From Haematococcus lacustris (Eukaryota; Chlorophyta; Chlorophyceae; Chlamydomonadales; Haematococcaceae): a stretch of 64,000 nt of DNA. Positions within the stretch are counted from its first letter, which is position 1. Every line of letters starts with the position of its first letter. The stretch is from assembly GCA_030144725.1 (NCBI GenBank), contig JASKMD010000010.1, positions 1,928,347-1,992,346 of the forward strand, read 5' to 3'. Below are positions 45,506 to 56,378 of the stretch, in pieces. The translations under genes were made by a program, and so were the position numbers. The notes beneath the pieces are model-generated. The model was not told the origin of the DNA, did no database searches, and saw nothing but the letters and a program-made list of their open reading frames with translations.

Positions 45506-47090
45506 TAAGATCCCTAGGCTTCAGATGCACGGAGCAGGTGCATTGGCTACGCTTCCGCAAACCACCACCGGCGTCACCACCATCAATACCATCACCACCA
45601 CCACCATCACCTCCGTCACCACCACAATGAGTAGAATACTATCATGCGCTTGCCCCCTGAAGAGCTTCACCATGTCCTCAACCAGCCAGTCCATACAGGA
45701 CTGCCAGCTACAGCCCTTGCATGTATGCATCACGGTCATGCCTAGCAGGTGCAAGCCTGGCAGTGTTGCACACCCAATGCGTCACAGCCAGCTAGACTAC
45801 GGATGGTACCTATGGTGGAGGCTCACCAGATCTAGCCATATGCTTGGGTGTGGTGTGCCACATGCCCCTTGTATGGACAACACCACCACGCGGTGATGCG
45901 CTAACGCTGCAAACGTGGTAGCCACCTGCTACATACCCGTATGCGATGCAGGGCGGCCAGCCAGCCAGTTGCGGTGTATTATTGCAAAGAAGGAGGGGCT
46001 CTAATGTAGGCACCTCAACCACCTGCCCTGGTTGTCAGCACATGGAGGTGGTGGTTTAAAGGTAGTGGGAAGAGGGCGTGGGTAGGGTGTGGAACTTGAC
46101 GTGGTGGGGAAGGCAGTAGGGTGAGGTGTAAGAACGCAATGGAGTGGCAGAGATGGCTATAGCTGCAGGCGTGGGAGTGGCTGTGAGCGTGGTAATGGCA
46201 CGTGTTTCACTGGGGGCTGATTGGTTTGCATGAATGCAAACCGTGGTCGGTACGTGATCGTCTGTCTGCTCAATATAGCAACCACAATGCACCACCGCTA
46301 CTTCTTGACTCATCAACAAAGCACACAGAGTTGCTGGCGTCAGGATAGGTGGCTTACACCGCTAAAGCCGTCAGCCGTTGGGTTGCTTGGCCGCCCTCCC
46401 CCTCTAGGGGTTCGGGACTTTCTGCAACGCACTTCAAAGCAAGGTGTACAAACAAAGGTGCACATGGGCTTAAAATGAAGTCATGAAAGTTCTCATTATC
46501 GTCACCTTGTCATATGCGTCACCTTGTCATCAGTGGTGTCCTATGAATTGCTACTGAGCATGGACAGTGACCATGCATGCAAACATGTCTCTCCAAATGG
46601 ATGAATCACGCATGATGGAGTCCATCCCATCCGCCACATGGCATTGCAAATGACCAAGTGAGCAAAAATGAAACTCAGGAATAGGGCCATTATGTACTTT
46701 CTGCAGAGAGTCAGCAGAAAGTGCAGCACGTTGGCCAAACACCCTGCACTAGCTGCAACTTACTAAGCTTCTGAGGCTAATCACTGGACATCTCCGTGTC
46801 TTGGGTACCATTACACAGCTTTCTGAACAAGCTTGTCAAGCACACATCCCACGACCCCGACTCCTTACACAACACCTTGATTATTTACCCGCATAGGCAG
46901 AACCAGGTCGCCTAACTAGGGGTAGTGTTTTGTCTGTGTGGAGTTATTGTGACCATGCACATGGCATGAGCGCCTTTTCCCTACACTATTGCCTGACCCC
47001 TGTGACAGGGCTATAGTCTGGAGTTGGCATGATGAACATGCGCTGATTGTAAGCTGATGGCAGCTGATATGGGGGGCACACACTACTGTA
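45506..47090. other. unit 4 tail, no gene seen
   Basis: CAC-rich 3' region, the unit-closing module (46160-46580) with about 150 bp of extra sequence at 46345-46500, then unique sequence, then 46840-47090 shared with 36720-37010. The small ORFs are not conserved. Confidence 0.45.
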
Positions 47091-47094
47091 CCAT

Positions 47095-47655
47095 AGGCTA
47101 CTGCTGCTGCTGCTGGGCCTCATGTGGCAGAGTTAACAGCCGCTTGTAGCCCAGCTCAGGGTACTCCTGGCCTTTGGCCTTTGGGCTGGGTGGGCTCAGC
47201 TGCCTGCTAAGCCTTGGTGCGCTTGGCTGGCGGGTTGGTGCTGGGCCCTGGCTCTGTGTGGCTGCCTGGCTGCATGGGGGCTGTGCAGGCACCACATCAG
47301 GCCCCACTGATCACGCCCCTGGCTCCATGCAAGACGCAGGATTTACCCGCCTTGCTGGAGGCTTCCAGTCTGCAAGCTTGCTGGCACTATTGGTTTAGCC
47401 GGCTCTCAGAGGGCTGCTGGCCATCCACTGCTGAGCTGACCCGGTTGGTGCGGAACTCATCCATTAGCACCACCCTGCCCCGACGCTGGTCTGTGCCCCT
47501 GGGTCTGCATACCACCTTGCAGAGGGCCTGCAACACCGCATCAGCACCCCAGCCTCCCACAGTGCCACTCCCCGGTGCCACTCTAAGCCCATCCAGGTTC
47601 TCCCTGCCCGATCCCTGCCCCGTCACTCCAGTCCAGCGAGCTGCCTGAGGGAGCA
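47095..47655 (-). pseudogene. TnpB/Fanzor-like remnant with RuvC-II-like motif (unit 5)
   Basis: On the - strand, 47656-47387 encodes GWGADAVLQALCKVVCRPRG followed by VVLMDEFRTN, the RuvC-II-like motif. 47307-47098 holds the tail (QEYPELGYKRLL) and a Gln run encoded by the CTG repeat at 47099. The RuvC-III part is deleted. Same 3' position relative to the five-exon gene as in the other units. Confidence 0.55.
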
Positions 47656-50402
47656 AGATGGTCTTGTAACTACTTGGTGCCGGGAGAAGTACTGGGAGGC
47701 AGTATTACTGGGAGGCACAGCCTCATCAGCTCTGGTGGGCCTCTGCCCTTATCCAGGGTCAGCCGCCCAGGCTGCCAGCCTTGAGGTGCAGGTACGACCA
47801 GGTGTGGCAGCTGCAGCTTCTTTGCAGCGCCCTGCAGCACACTTGCCAAGCTGGCCTCAGCCGGGGTGCCTGCTGCCAGCGCCTGCCAGCTCCACACCCG
47901 CTCTGGTCCACACCTGCTGTGGCTCCGTGCGGATCAGCGAGTAACGAATAGCTTGCTCTACTCTCTTAACCTCAGCTGCTGGCAGGGAAGGGGCGACTGC
48001 CAGCCAGGTGTCCAAGGGCAGTGCCACTGTCAGCACCAGCATCAAGCAGGCGAGCAGCCGCTCAGCCTCTAGGGACATGCTGGGGGGAGCATGCTGTCGG
48101 CCCTGCAGCAGGAACTTATGGCTGTCGGCAAGCGCCCAACACCCCTGCAACCTTGCGTGGTCCTTCAACCCCTCCAAGCCAGGGGTGGTGATGCAGAGGA
48201 GATGGCACACTCTATCCAGCAGCCTGGTGCACCAGCCCTCCACCAGGCTGTTGCCGCAGGGCAGCCAAGAGGCAGGCTGGGCAGCCAAGGCAGCAGGGCC
48301 CACTGCGGCAGGCTCTGCCAGGACCTCCCAGACACGCCCAAACAAGTCCAGCAACGTTCCACAATCATAAAAATGAAACGTTTCTTTACCCATCTTCCCG
48401 GTGACCACTGTTCCAAAGATGTGCCAATAATGTTGCGTCATCTGCAAGGGGCACAAAGCAAGCACAGCATGAAACAAACAACCGAAGGTAAGCATGCACC
48501 TGGCAATTGGTCGGCACAGCAGCATAGAGCAAGCAAGTAGGAAGCAAGCAAACAATCTGGCCACAAAGGGAGCAAGCAAAATAGTAGGACACAAAGTAGG
48601 ACATAGAGTGGGACAGGGAGGTGGGCTGGTAGGTAGGTGTGCTTGTACATGATGTTCTTTCCGCCAAACAGAGCCCATAGTGTGGACAGGAACACATTCC
48701 AGACAACCTTGCTCATATATACATCACTGCATGAGACACTCACTAGTAAGCTGTTGGTATCAAGAATTCAAAGACAGGGGCAGGCACATAACAGTGGTCC
48801 CTACCTTCTAGATGGCCCAAGGCAGGATGGCAGGGCTGCAGGGCAGGTGTGGGCACTTTCTTTCATGGACTCTAACGGACACCTGCCACCTAGCCACTCC
48901 CGATTTGCCCCGACCCATTCCTGTCGCTGCCGCCTTGGGCCCCCACCCGCCTGCTCACCTGCAGCATGCCCTCCATGCCCCACACCAGGTCCAGGGCCAG
49001 GGGCGCCAGCTGCTGGGCTGAGGGCGGCTGGTGGAGTACCTTCTCCTTGCCGCTTGACGCATTGCCTTCCGATGCGCCCGGCGGCTCCTCATCGCGACCA
49101 GGTGGCACAAGCAGCCGGATCCACATGTGACACACACGGGGGACTATAGTGGAGAGTGTTTGCTTCAGCTCTGCCGCGAGCGGGAAGCCCGACAGTGAGC
49201 GTAGCTCTGACCCACGGTCGGGCGCCCCGTCCAGCAGCGCCGCCAGGGTGATGTACGCGTGCGCTCCAGCCGCGGCAGTGCGGGCCATCAGCCGGAGCAT
49301 GGCGGGCCGACACCTCTGATTAGGCCAGAGCTGCACCATCAGTCCCAAAGCTTCACAGAGTGGGAAGTAGAAGTCCCGGATGCAGGCAGGGAGTAAGTCA
49401 GGGCATTTGAATGAGCGGGTTGGCACAGCGATCCGAACTGCAACAATGCAGGCTTGAAACACCACCAGGCTGCGCGGCAGAACGCTGAGGATGATGCTTT
49501 GAAGTGAAGAACTGCTCGCACTGGGGGAGGGAGGTGAAGGGCCCAAGGTGGTGACTGCACCAGGATGGCCAGGGGCTGATGCTGCCTCTAGAAGGCGCAC
49601 GATGTAGCGGGCGCAGTAGCATTCTCGTAACAAAGGACACACTGCCATTGATGCTAGGCTTGCCACCTCTTCTTGCCACGCGTCTGGTCCTGCGTACATG
49701 ATGCATGCATGCACATGAGCCGTTGACATCTAAGCATGAATGGACAGTGTCTTGGGGTTCTTGTTGCTGCATGGTGTGTGCAAATGACCAGGGTATATAA
49801 ACGGTAAAATGACTGAGGCATGCAGTGATACAGGGTCGCGGGTTTAGGTGGGGACCGACCCTGGAGCCATCTAGGCAGATATATAAGGGGTCAGTTAATG
49901 AGTCAGAGGCAGCCAGATCAGATGGCCCAGCGCTTGCTAGCAGGCCAACCATGTGCCACGCAGCCATGTGGCGCGGAGGTGGCAACGGGCTAGATAGTGA
50001 ATGACAAGCAGGCAGGGTGGGAGCCGAGCAGGGGCCAAGTGCATCAGGTTAGTGGCCTGAGCAACGCCTAGTGGCCACACCACCCAGCAGTGGACAGCCG
50101 GTGTGCAGCCCCACCTCCAGCACCTGACATCAGCCAGCACAGCTAGCACCCCCATGGTGGCAAAGCTGAGGCCTCCACATCACCATCACCATCAATAGGG
50201 GCACATCACCACCACACTGGCCACTAGGGGCGTTGTCTGGGAGTAGAACCTGGACTCTCAATGGGTTGTGAGTGACTAATAGCGTGATCCAGGATGTGAC
50301 CCAGGGTTCATATATCTTCAATGCAGGCGGCTTGTGGCAGGCTCTGTACCACCACTGTACCATCACTCTTTCAAGTGGGCTTTATACTCGCTATAGTGTG
50401 TA

Positions 50403-50455
50403 ACTGTGTTGTCCGGTGAAGCGCTGCCTCTTAGCGAGGGCCTCTTTCTCTTTCA
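50403..50455 (+). repeat. 5' LTR, recognisable 3' part
   Basis: 53 bp matching the end of the 3' LTR almost perfectly (ACTGTGTTGTCCGGTGAAGC onward). Upstream to about 50352 similarity is only weak, so the 5' LTR is truncated or diverged. Confidence 0.75.
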
Positions 50456-50469
50456 GGTTATGGGCCCAC
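50456..50469 (+). promoter_or_regulatory. copia primer-binding site, initiator tRNA-Met anticodon arm
   Basis: GGTTATGGGCCCAC directly follows the LTR. It is the reverse complement of GTGGGCCCATAACC, the anticodon stem-loop of plant-type initiator tRNA-Met as I recall it. This suggests priming by a tRNA half, as known for Drosophila copia, rather than by the 3' end. Confidence 0.65.
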
Positions 50470-50482
50470 GGCACGGGTGCCG

Positions 50483-51800
50483 ATGGTGAAATCGGAGGCA
50501 GACGTCAGCGCTCCAGCCGAGCAGCCACAGATGTCGCTCGTTATGCCACAGCCGCTGCCCTTGAATGAAGCCACTTCGTTTGTCGAGTGGCGACACGGGA
50601 CAATGGGCCAGTTGAGGCTCGCCGGGCTGTGGAAGGCGATGGTTGGCGAGGACACCGACCCAGTTCGTTGTGAACGAGCGTATGCATGGCTGCTGTGCAA
50701 CTGCAAGTCGCATTACTTGCGACTTGTAGTGGCAGCCGAGACAGCACCTGCAGCCTGGAAAGCCCTGCTGGCGGACCAGCAGCCGGACAGCTATCAACTG
50801 TGGGAGCAGCTCAACAGCTTGCAGATGCAGCCCGGTGAGACTGTGGGGCAGGTGCACAGCAGGCTGCTGGAGATTGTGTGGCAGCTGGCAGCAGTCAAGG
50901 AGCAAGTCAGCGAGCCCCAGCAGGTCATGGCCTTGTTGAAGGCCATGCCTCCCCTGCCGCAGTATGAGAATGCAAGGGACTTCATCACCTTTGGGTCTCT
51001 GCGCTCCCCACCTTCCCTCACCGAAGTCAAGCGCACGCTGCAGATTGCAGAATCCCGTGCGCAGCAGGCTGGAGTGTCAGCCCAGCTGGCAGCTGTGCGT
51101 CTCCGAGGCAAGGGTGGGGGTGGTGGGGGTGGTGGTGGTGGCAGCAGCAGCAGCAGCGGCGGCAGCAGCAGCCGCACGCAGCCGGCTGCCGTGCCGGCAG
51201 CCTCCTCCTCATCCTCAACCGCACCGCCACGCCCACGGGCAGCCGCCAACGTCAAGTGCTTCAAATGTGGCAAGCGTGGCCACTACGCACGAGACTGCCC
51301 AGACCCCGCACGAGATGGTGGTATGGCGGGGCGTGGGGCTGGTGGTGAGGGTGGTGGTGCAAGCGGGGGTGGTGCGGGTGGTTGGGCTGGTGCGGGCAAG
51401 AGCAGCAGTGGGTCAGCAGGGCTATCCAGCGTCACCCTTGCTGCTGTGCATGCGAGCACACTCAGCCATGTGGCTGGCACAGCCCCCCCCTTGCCTGCCT
51501 GCATGCCTGCTGAGGCAGGTGTGGAAGTGGGTGGGGCTGATGTGCACAGCAGCAGCGCAGAAGGGGGCAGTGTGGTCAGCTGTGGGGACATGACATGCTG
51601 TTGGAGCCATGCAGTAGGGCTCTCCCCCATGCTGCCCTGTGTGGTTGACAAGCATGCCTCCCTTGCCCCCGAGCCAGCTGCAGAGCCAGCCTTGCTAGCT
51701 GTTGCCTCTACCCAGCAGCTGGACAGCAGCATGAGGGTGTGGGTGGCAGATTCTGGGGCTAGTCACCACATTACTCCTGAGCGCTCCCTTTTGCATGGGA
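50483..51800 (+). pseudogene. copia gag and protease region
   Basis: From ATG 50483 an open frame encodes a capsid-like Gag, a Gly/Ser-rich linker near 51105-51180 and a CCHC zinc knuckle (CFKCGKRGHYARDC, about 51255-51300). A Gly-rich stretch and the aspartic protease motif DSGA (51749-51760) follow. Gag forms the particle and the protease cleaves the polyprotein. A frameshift between about 51790 and 51820 separates this part from pol; downstream the expected sequence continues in another frame. Confidence 0.8.
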
Positions 51801-51819
51801 TCAGGCGTTTGCGCAGCCC

Positions 51820-53735
51820 GTCCCTATGGGGTTGGGAAAGAGCACAGTACAGCTGTATGCCTATGGGAAGGGCAGGGTGCGGTTGGCTGTGGATGGGGTG
51901 CAGATGGAGCTGCAGGATGTGTTGTGAGCTCCCGAGGCCAGCACCAACTACTTCTCCACCCTCGCAGCAGCTCAGAAGGGCTGGGAGATCAGGCAGTCAG
52001 CTGACAACATCACCATGCAGTCCAGCAAGGGGGAGGTGGTGAAGGGCAAGGTGGTTGGGAGGCAGTATCAGCTCAGCGGTAGCGCGCAGCCTGCTGTGGT
52101 GGCATGTGAGCCACCTGCCTCAGCGCAAGCTGTGACTGCAGTCACACCGCAGCTGCTGCATGAGCGGCTGGGTCATCTCAGTTACCGGGCCATGAGTGAT
52201 ATGATCAGCAAGGGGATGGTGGAAGGGGTGGAACTCAGCGCCGGGCAGTGCAGGGCAGCTGGTAGCGGGGTGTGTCCTGGCTGTGCAGCGGGCAAGCTGC
52301 ACCGGCGTGTAGCCGACACGCTGCCCTCCCTTGCTGCCCGGGTTGCGGCACCTTGCGACCTTGTGCACACTAATGTGTGCGGTCCCCTCCGCATTCCCAA
52401 TGCTGCTGGCTACTGCTTTGTGCTCACCTTCCTTGATGAGCACAGTGGGCTGTCACTCATAGCCCTTCTCAAGGCCAAGTCAGAAGTGCCAGCAGCCATC
52501 AGGGATGCTGTCGAGTGGTTTGAGACACAGGGGGGCCGCAAGGTCAAGGTGCTGCGCAGCGACCGGGGGACTGAGTATGTCAACCAGGCTGTCAGGGAGT
52601 TCCTCAGTGGGAAAGGCATCATTCACCAGCAGACTGCCCCGTACAGCCCGCAGCAGAATGGCAGTGCAGAACGCCTCAACCGCACGCTGTTTGAGAAGGG
52701 TCGGTGCCTGCTGTACAGCAGTGGGCTCTCAGTCAACTTCTGGCCCTATGCCTTGCGCTTTGCCAATTATGTGCGCAACCTATCCCTGGTGAGAGGCAAG
52801 GCGGGCACTCCCTGGGAGCTGTTCAGGGGGGTGCGGCCCGATCTGTCAGCGTTGCGGGTGTTCGGGGCACGGGCGTATGCCCACGTGCCTGAGCACATGC
52901 GCAGCAAGCTGGGCAGCAAAGCGGTGCAGGGGGTGTTTGTGGGATATGAGCTGAGAAGCAAGGCTTACCAGGTGCTGCTACCTGGTGGCAAGCTCTTGAT
53001 CACCAAGGACGTGGTGTTCGATGAGCTAGACCGGGGGCCGCCCACCCGGGAGGCAGATCTGGCCATGCTCTTGCCACAGCCAGAGCCAGAGCCGGGGGTG
53101 CCAATGCCGCAAGCTATGCATGTGCCGGTTCAGGTGCATGCGCCAGCACCGCCAGCACCGCCAGCCCCTCTAGAGCTCGCGCCAGCACCACCGGGTGGTG
53201 CAACCAGCAGCACTGGGGCTGACAGCAGCAGCAACGCAGAGGCTGATGGCAGCGGTGCAGCTGGCAGCGGTGGGGGCACAGGGGCTGCTGGCAGCGGTGC
53301 GGCTGGCAGCGGTGTAGCTGACAGCGGTGCTTCTGGCAGCGGTGGGGGCACAGGGGCTGGTGGCAGCGGCAGTGGCGCAGCTGGTGCAGCAGGTGGGGAA
53401 GGTAGTGGTGCTGCAAACCTCCTGCGCCAATCCAGCCGGCTGCGGGGTATTCAGCCTGAGTTCGCTGGTGTCAGATCTGTGGCTGTGGCAGAGCTTCCTG
53501 CAGAAGGGCCAGCAATTCCAGCTACCATTGAGGAGGCTTTGGCTGGGCCGCAGTCAGAGCAGTGGTCATTGGCTGCTGATGAGGAGATGCAGTCGTTGCT
53601 AAGCTATGGCACCTGGGAGCTGGTTGAGCTGCCCGAGGGGTGCCGTCCCCTGGATAACCGCTGGGTGTGGTCAGTCAAGCGGGATGGGCGGGGCAGCATA
53701 GTGCGGTTCAAGGCAAGGCTGGTGGTCAAGGGAGT
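51820..53735 (+). pseudogene. copia integrase region
   Basis: A TGA at 51925-51927 interrupts the pre-integrase region; the frame is open from 51928 to 53796. The zinc-binding HHCC segment (HERLGHLSYRAM to CPGC) lies at 52157-52290. The catalytic triad should be D, D, E. The first position reads HTNVCGP (AAT at 52372-52374) instead of the usual Asp, while the second (RSDRGTEY) and the third (QQNGSAERLNR) are present. A Gly/Ala/Ser-rich linker with repeats follows at 53210-53410. Integrase inserts the cDNA; the Asn suggests loss of activity. Confidence 0.8.
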
Positions 53736-55012
53736 TGCATGCCCCGGTCAGCAAGCATGCCACGGTGCGGGCCCTGCTAGCTGTGGCAGCAGCTGAGGAC
53801 ATGGAGCTAGAGCATCTGGATGTCAAGACAGCTTTCCTCAATGGCAGGCTTGAAGAGGTCATCTACATGCACCAGCCTGCCGGGTATGAGGATGGCTCGG
53901 GGCGGGTCTGCCGCCTCCACCGTGCTCTCTATGGCCTGCGCCAGGCCCCGCGTGCCTGGCATGCACGTCTCAAGGAGGAGCTGGAACATCTGGGTTTCAC
54001 AGCCTCAGCTGCAGACAGCTGCCTGTTCACTATGATGCGGGGCAGCAGCAAGGTGCTGTTGGCAGTCTATGTCGACGACTGCCTGCTGGCAGTCAGCAAG
54101 GGGGACATTGGGACGCTTGAGTGGGTCATGCAGCAGCTGGCAGATGTGTTTGATATCCATCAGCTGGGGCCTGTGGAGCAGTTTCTGGGCATGCGCATCA
54201 GCCGGGACCGTGCTGCCCGTCAGCTGGTGTTGAGCCAGGAGCAGTACGCTCTGTCGGTGGTAGATCGCTATGGCCTGGCTGACAGCAGACCCCGGGCTGT
54301 GCCACTGAGCACGGCTGAGCAGTTGCAGCGGGAAGGGGTGCAGCAGCAGTCAGAGGGGGGTCACAGCTTTGCAGAGGTGATTGGCAGTCTGCAGCACCTG
54401 GCTGTGGTGTCACGGCCAGACATCGCACATGCTGTGGGGGTGCTCTCCAAGTTCATGGCTGCTCCTACCAAGGAGCACTGGCGGGTTCTGCGCGGGGTGC
54501 TGCGCTATGTGGCTGACACAGCAGCCATGGGGCTGATGTATGGGGCCTCAGCCGGGCTGGTGGGGTTCTGTGACGCCGACTTTGCCGGTGACACAGATAC
54601 CCGCCGCAGCACCACGGGGCATGTGTTCATGCTGCATGGGGGTGCAGTGTCCTGGTCTAGCCGCCGGCAGCCCACAGTCGCAGCAAGCACCACCGAGTCA
54701 GCAGCAGGGAAGGAGGGTCTGTGGCTGCGGGGTGTGTTGGCTGATCTGTCTCTGGGCTCTGCTATGGTGCAGCCTGTCACCATCATGTGTGACAATGAGG
54801 CTGCTCTCACCCTGGTCAAGCATCCCATTGCATCTGCTCGTTCTAAGCACATTGATGTCCTGCATCATTTTGTGCGTGAGCGGGTGGCGCGTGGTGAGCT
54901 GGTCTTCAAGTTCTGTGGCTCTGCAGCCAATGTGGCTGATGTGTTCACCAAGGCTCTGCCTTCTGTCAAGTTTGAGTTTTGCAAGGCTGGTATGGGGATG
55001 GTGAAGCTGTGA
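53736..55012 (+). pseudogene. copia reverse transcriptase and RNase H region
   Basis: A deletion with frame change near 53733-53738 removes the segment between LVVKG and APVSKHATV. From there the frame is open to the stop at 55010-55012. It holds LDVKTAFLNG, YGLRQAPRAW and the catalytic YVDD (54068-54079), then an RNase H domain with CDADFAGD, RRSTTGHVF and AASTTE. A few residues after the last motif appear deleted. The enzyme copies element RNA to DNA. Confidence 0.8.
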
Positions 55013-55085
55013 TCTAGGGCTGAGACCAAGTAGCTTTGGCGTGCAGTTTAAGTTGTGAGGTCTGATGGCCTGGCCTGAGGGGGTG

Positions 55086-55243
55086 TGTTGGAGCAAGGCA
55101 TGCTAGGTTCAGCCAGCCCATCAGGGGTTGAGCTAACTGTATCTCAAGTGTGACATCTGTTTTAGGCTCCGCTCAGTGACGTAGTGCTTTACTGTGTTGT
55201 CCGGTGAAGCGCTGCCTCTTAGCGAGGGCCTCTTTCTCTTTCA
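55086..55243 (+). repeat. 3' LTR of copia element
   Basis: Starts TGTTGGAGCAAGGC just after a G-rich polypurine tract and ends CTCTTTCTCTTTCA, with TG...CA termini as in copia LTRs. 158 bp; the start is set by the TG and polypurine tract, since the 5' copy is incomplete. Confidence 0.7.
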
Positions 55244-56378
55244 ATTATTTATGAGGCTAGCGGCTGACTTCAATCCCATGTGCACGCACAAACTGCACAC
55301 GCTGGGCCTGTGCCTCAGGGTGGCCTGCTGCCCGCATCACCGTCATTGCTGTGCTCAGCCCCCAGCAGCAGCAGGCAAGCGCTGCAGCGGTGGTAGCCAA
55401 GTGGCAGCTGGGTGGTGGCGGAGGTGTGGGTGTTGGCTGAGGTTCAAGATGGTAAGGGTGAGGGTGGATGGGGCATGACTACAAGGCTGCTGTATTGGCT
55501 TGCTGACTTCAAGGTGGTGGCAGAGAAGCTCAGCCCAGCCACAGCATCGGAGTGTGTCGTGCAGCTGCCCAACTATTTGCATAGCACTGGCACCCTGGCC
55601 ACTGTAACAGCCAAGACTATGCCAAGCCATCAGTGGCACAAGATGCGCACAAGCACAGCCTTGAGGAAACTGACCATCAAGGTCACCTCGCGGGTGGCAT
55701 CGACCACCTCCTGCGAGCGTGCATCGGGCAGCTGTAGGGTTGTTCACCTAGTCATCGTGGTTTGTAAACACTCCTTTTGAAAGAAGCATCCCGTGATTCT
55801 TAGACCTTGAGCATTAGGCCTTCCTTGTGTGTGGTTACAATCAATCAGCAGCATTGGCGGCGTGAGAAGCATTTATGTAATAGTACAAGGATTTGAACCA
55901 GTGACCTGTCGCAAAAGGAGGGGACGAGAAAATGAATAATGGAAAAGGGACAAAACATTCAAAATGGGCTATCATTTTTTATAGCACTGCATGAGTAACA
56001 TGTTGAATGGTGTAGTTGTGCTGTACCAGCAACCTGTCAGTGTGCTCTATGACAGCCATGACAGCTCCATGACAGCCGTCACAGCTGTACATTTGAGCCC
56101 ATAAAATTGCTGGTTCTAGCTGCTACGCCATCAGCCTGGTTTCCCATTTGCATGGTTGCCCCCACCACTAAGTGGGACCAGGTAATTCGGGCCCGGCTGA
56201 CGCCTAATCAATACATACAAGCTGTGGTTACTCTTTGTCGCTTATTGCAAATGCGATTGATGGATTCCAATGTAGAGCAGCACAGAGTGGTGAGCTGTCG
56301 GCATCGTTACCTGCTGACTAAGTAAGGTCATGCCAATCACCACATGCATTATCATGTGCATGGCATGTGTCCACCTAC
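55244..56378. other. rest of intron 3 of copy 5
   Basis: 55277-55470 is the exon-3 relic. 55490-55770 is the + strand ORF relic (EKLSPATASECVVQLPNYLH). 55880-55930 contains GGATTTGAACCAGTGACC, a tRNA B-box-like sequence on the - strand that also occurs, changed, in units 1-3. No intact gene. Confidence 0.5.

Larger units (their letters stand above)
50352..55243 (+). mobile_element. Ty1/copia LTR retrotransposon, degenerate
   Basis: Element order gag, protease, integrase, reverse transcriptase, RNase H is that of Ty1/copia. Both ends share a block ending CTCTTTCTCTTTCA. The primer site follows the 5' block and a G-rich tract precedes the 3' LTR. It carries several lesions (frameshift near 51800, TGA at 51925, deletion near 53735), so it cannot move by itself. 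It lies antisense in intron 3 of family copy 5. The left boundary, about 50352, is where homology to unit 2 (18820) stops. No target duplication could be identified. Confidence 0.8.

Noticed and set aside
50459..50488. ATG at 50459 as gag start
   Set aside because: It lies in the primer-binding site and its frame stops within ten codons. ATG 50483 opens the long frame.
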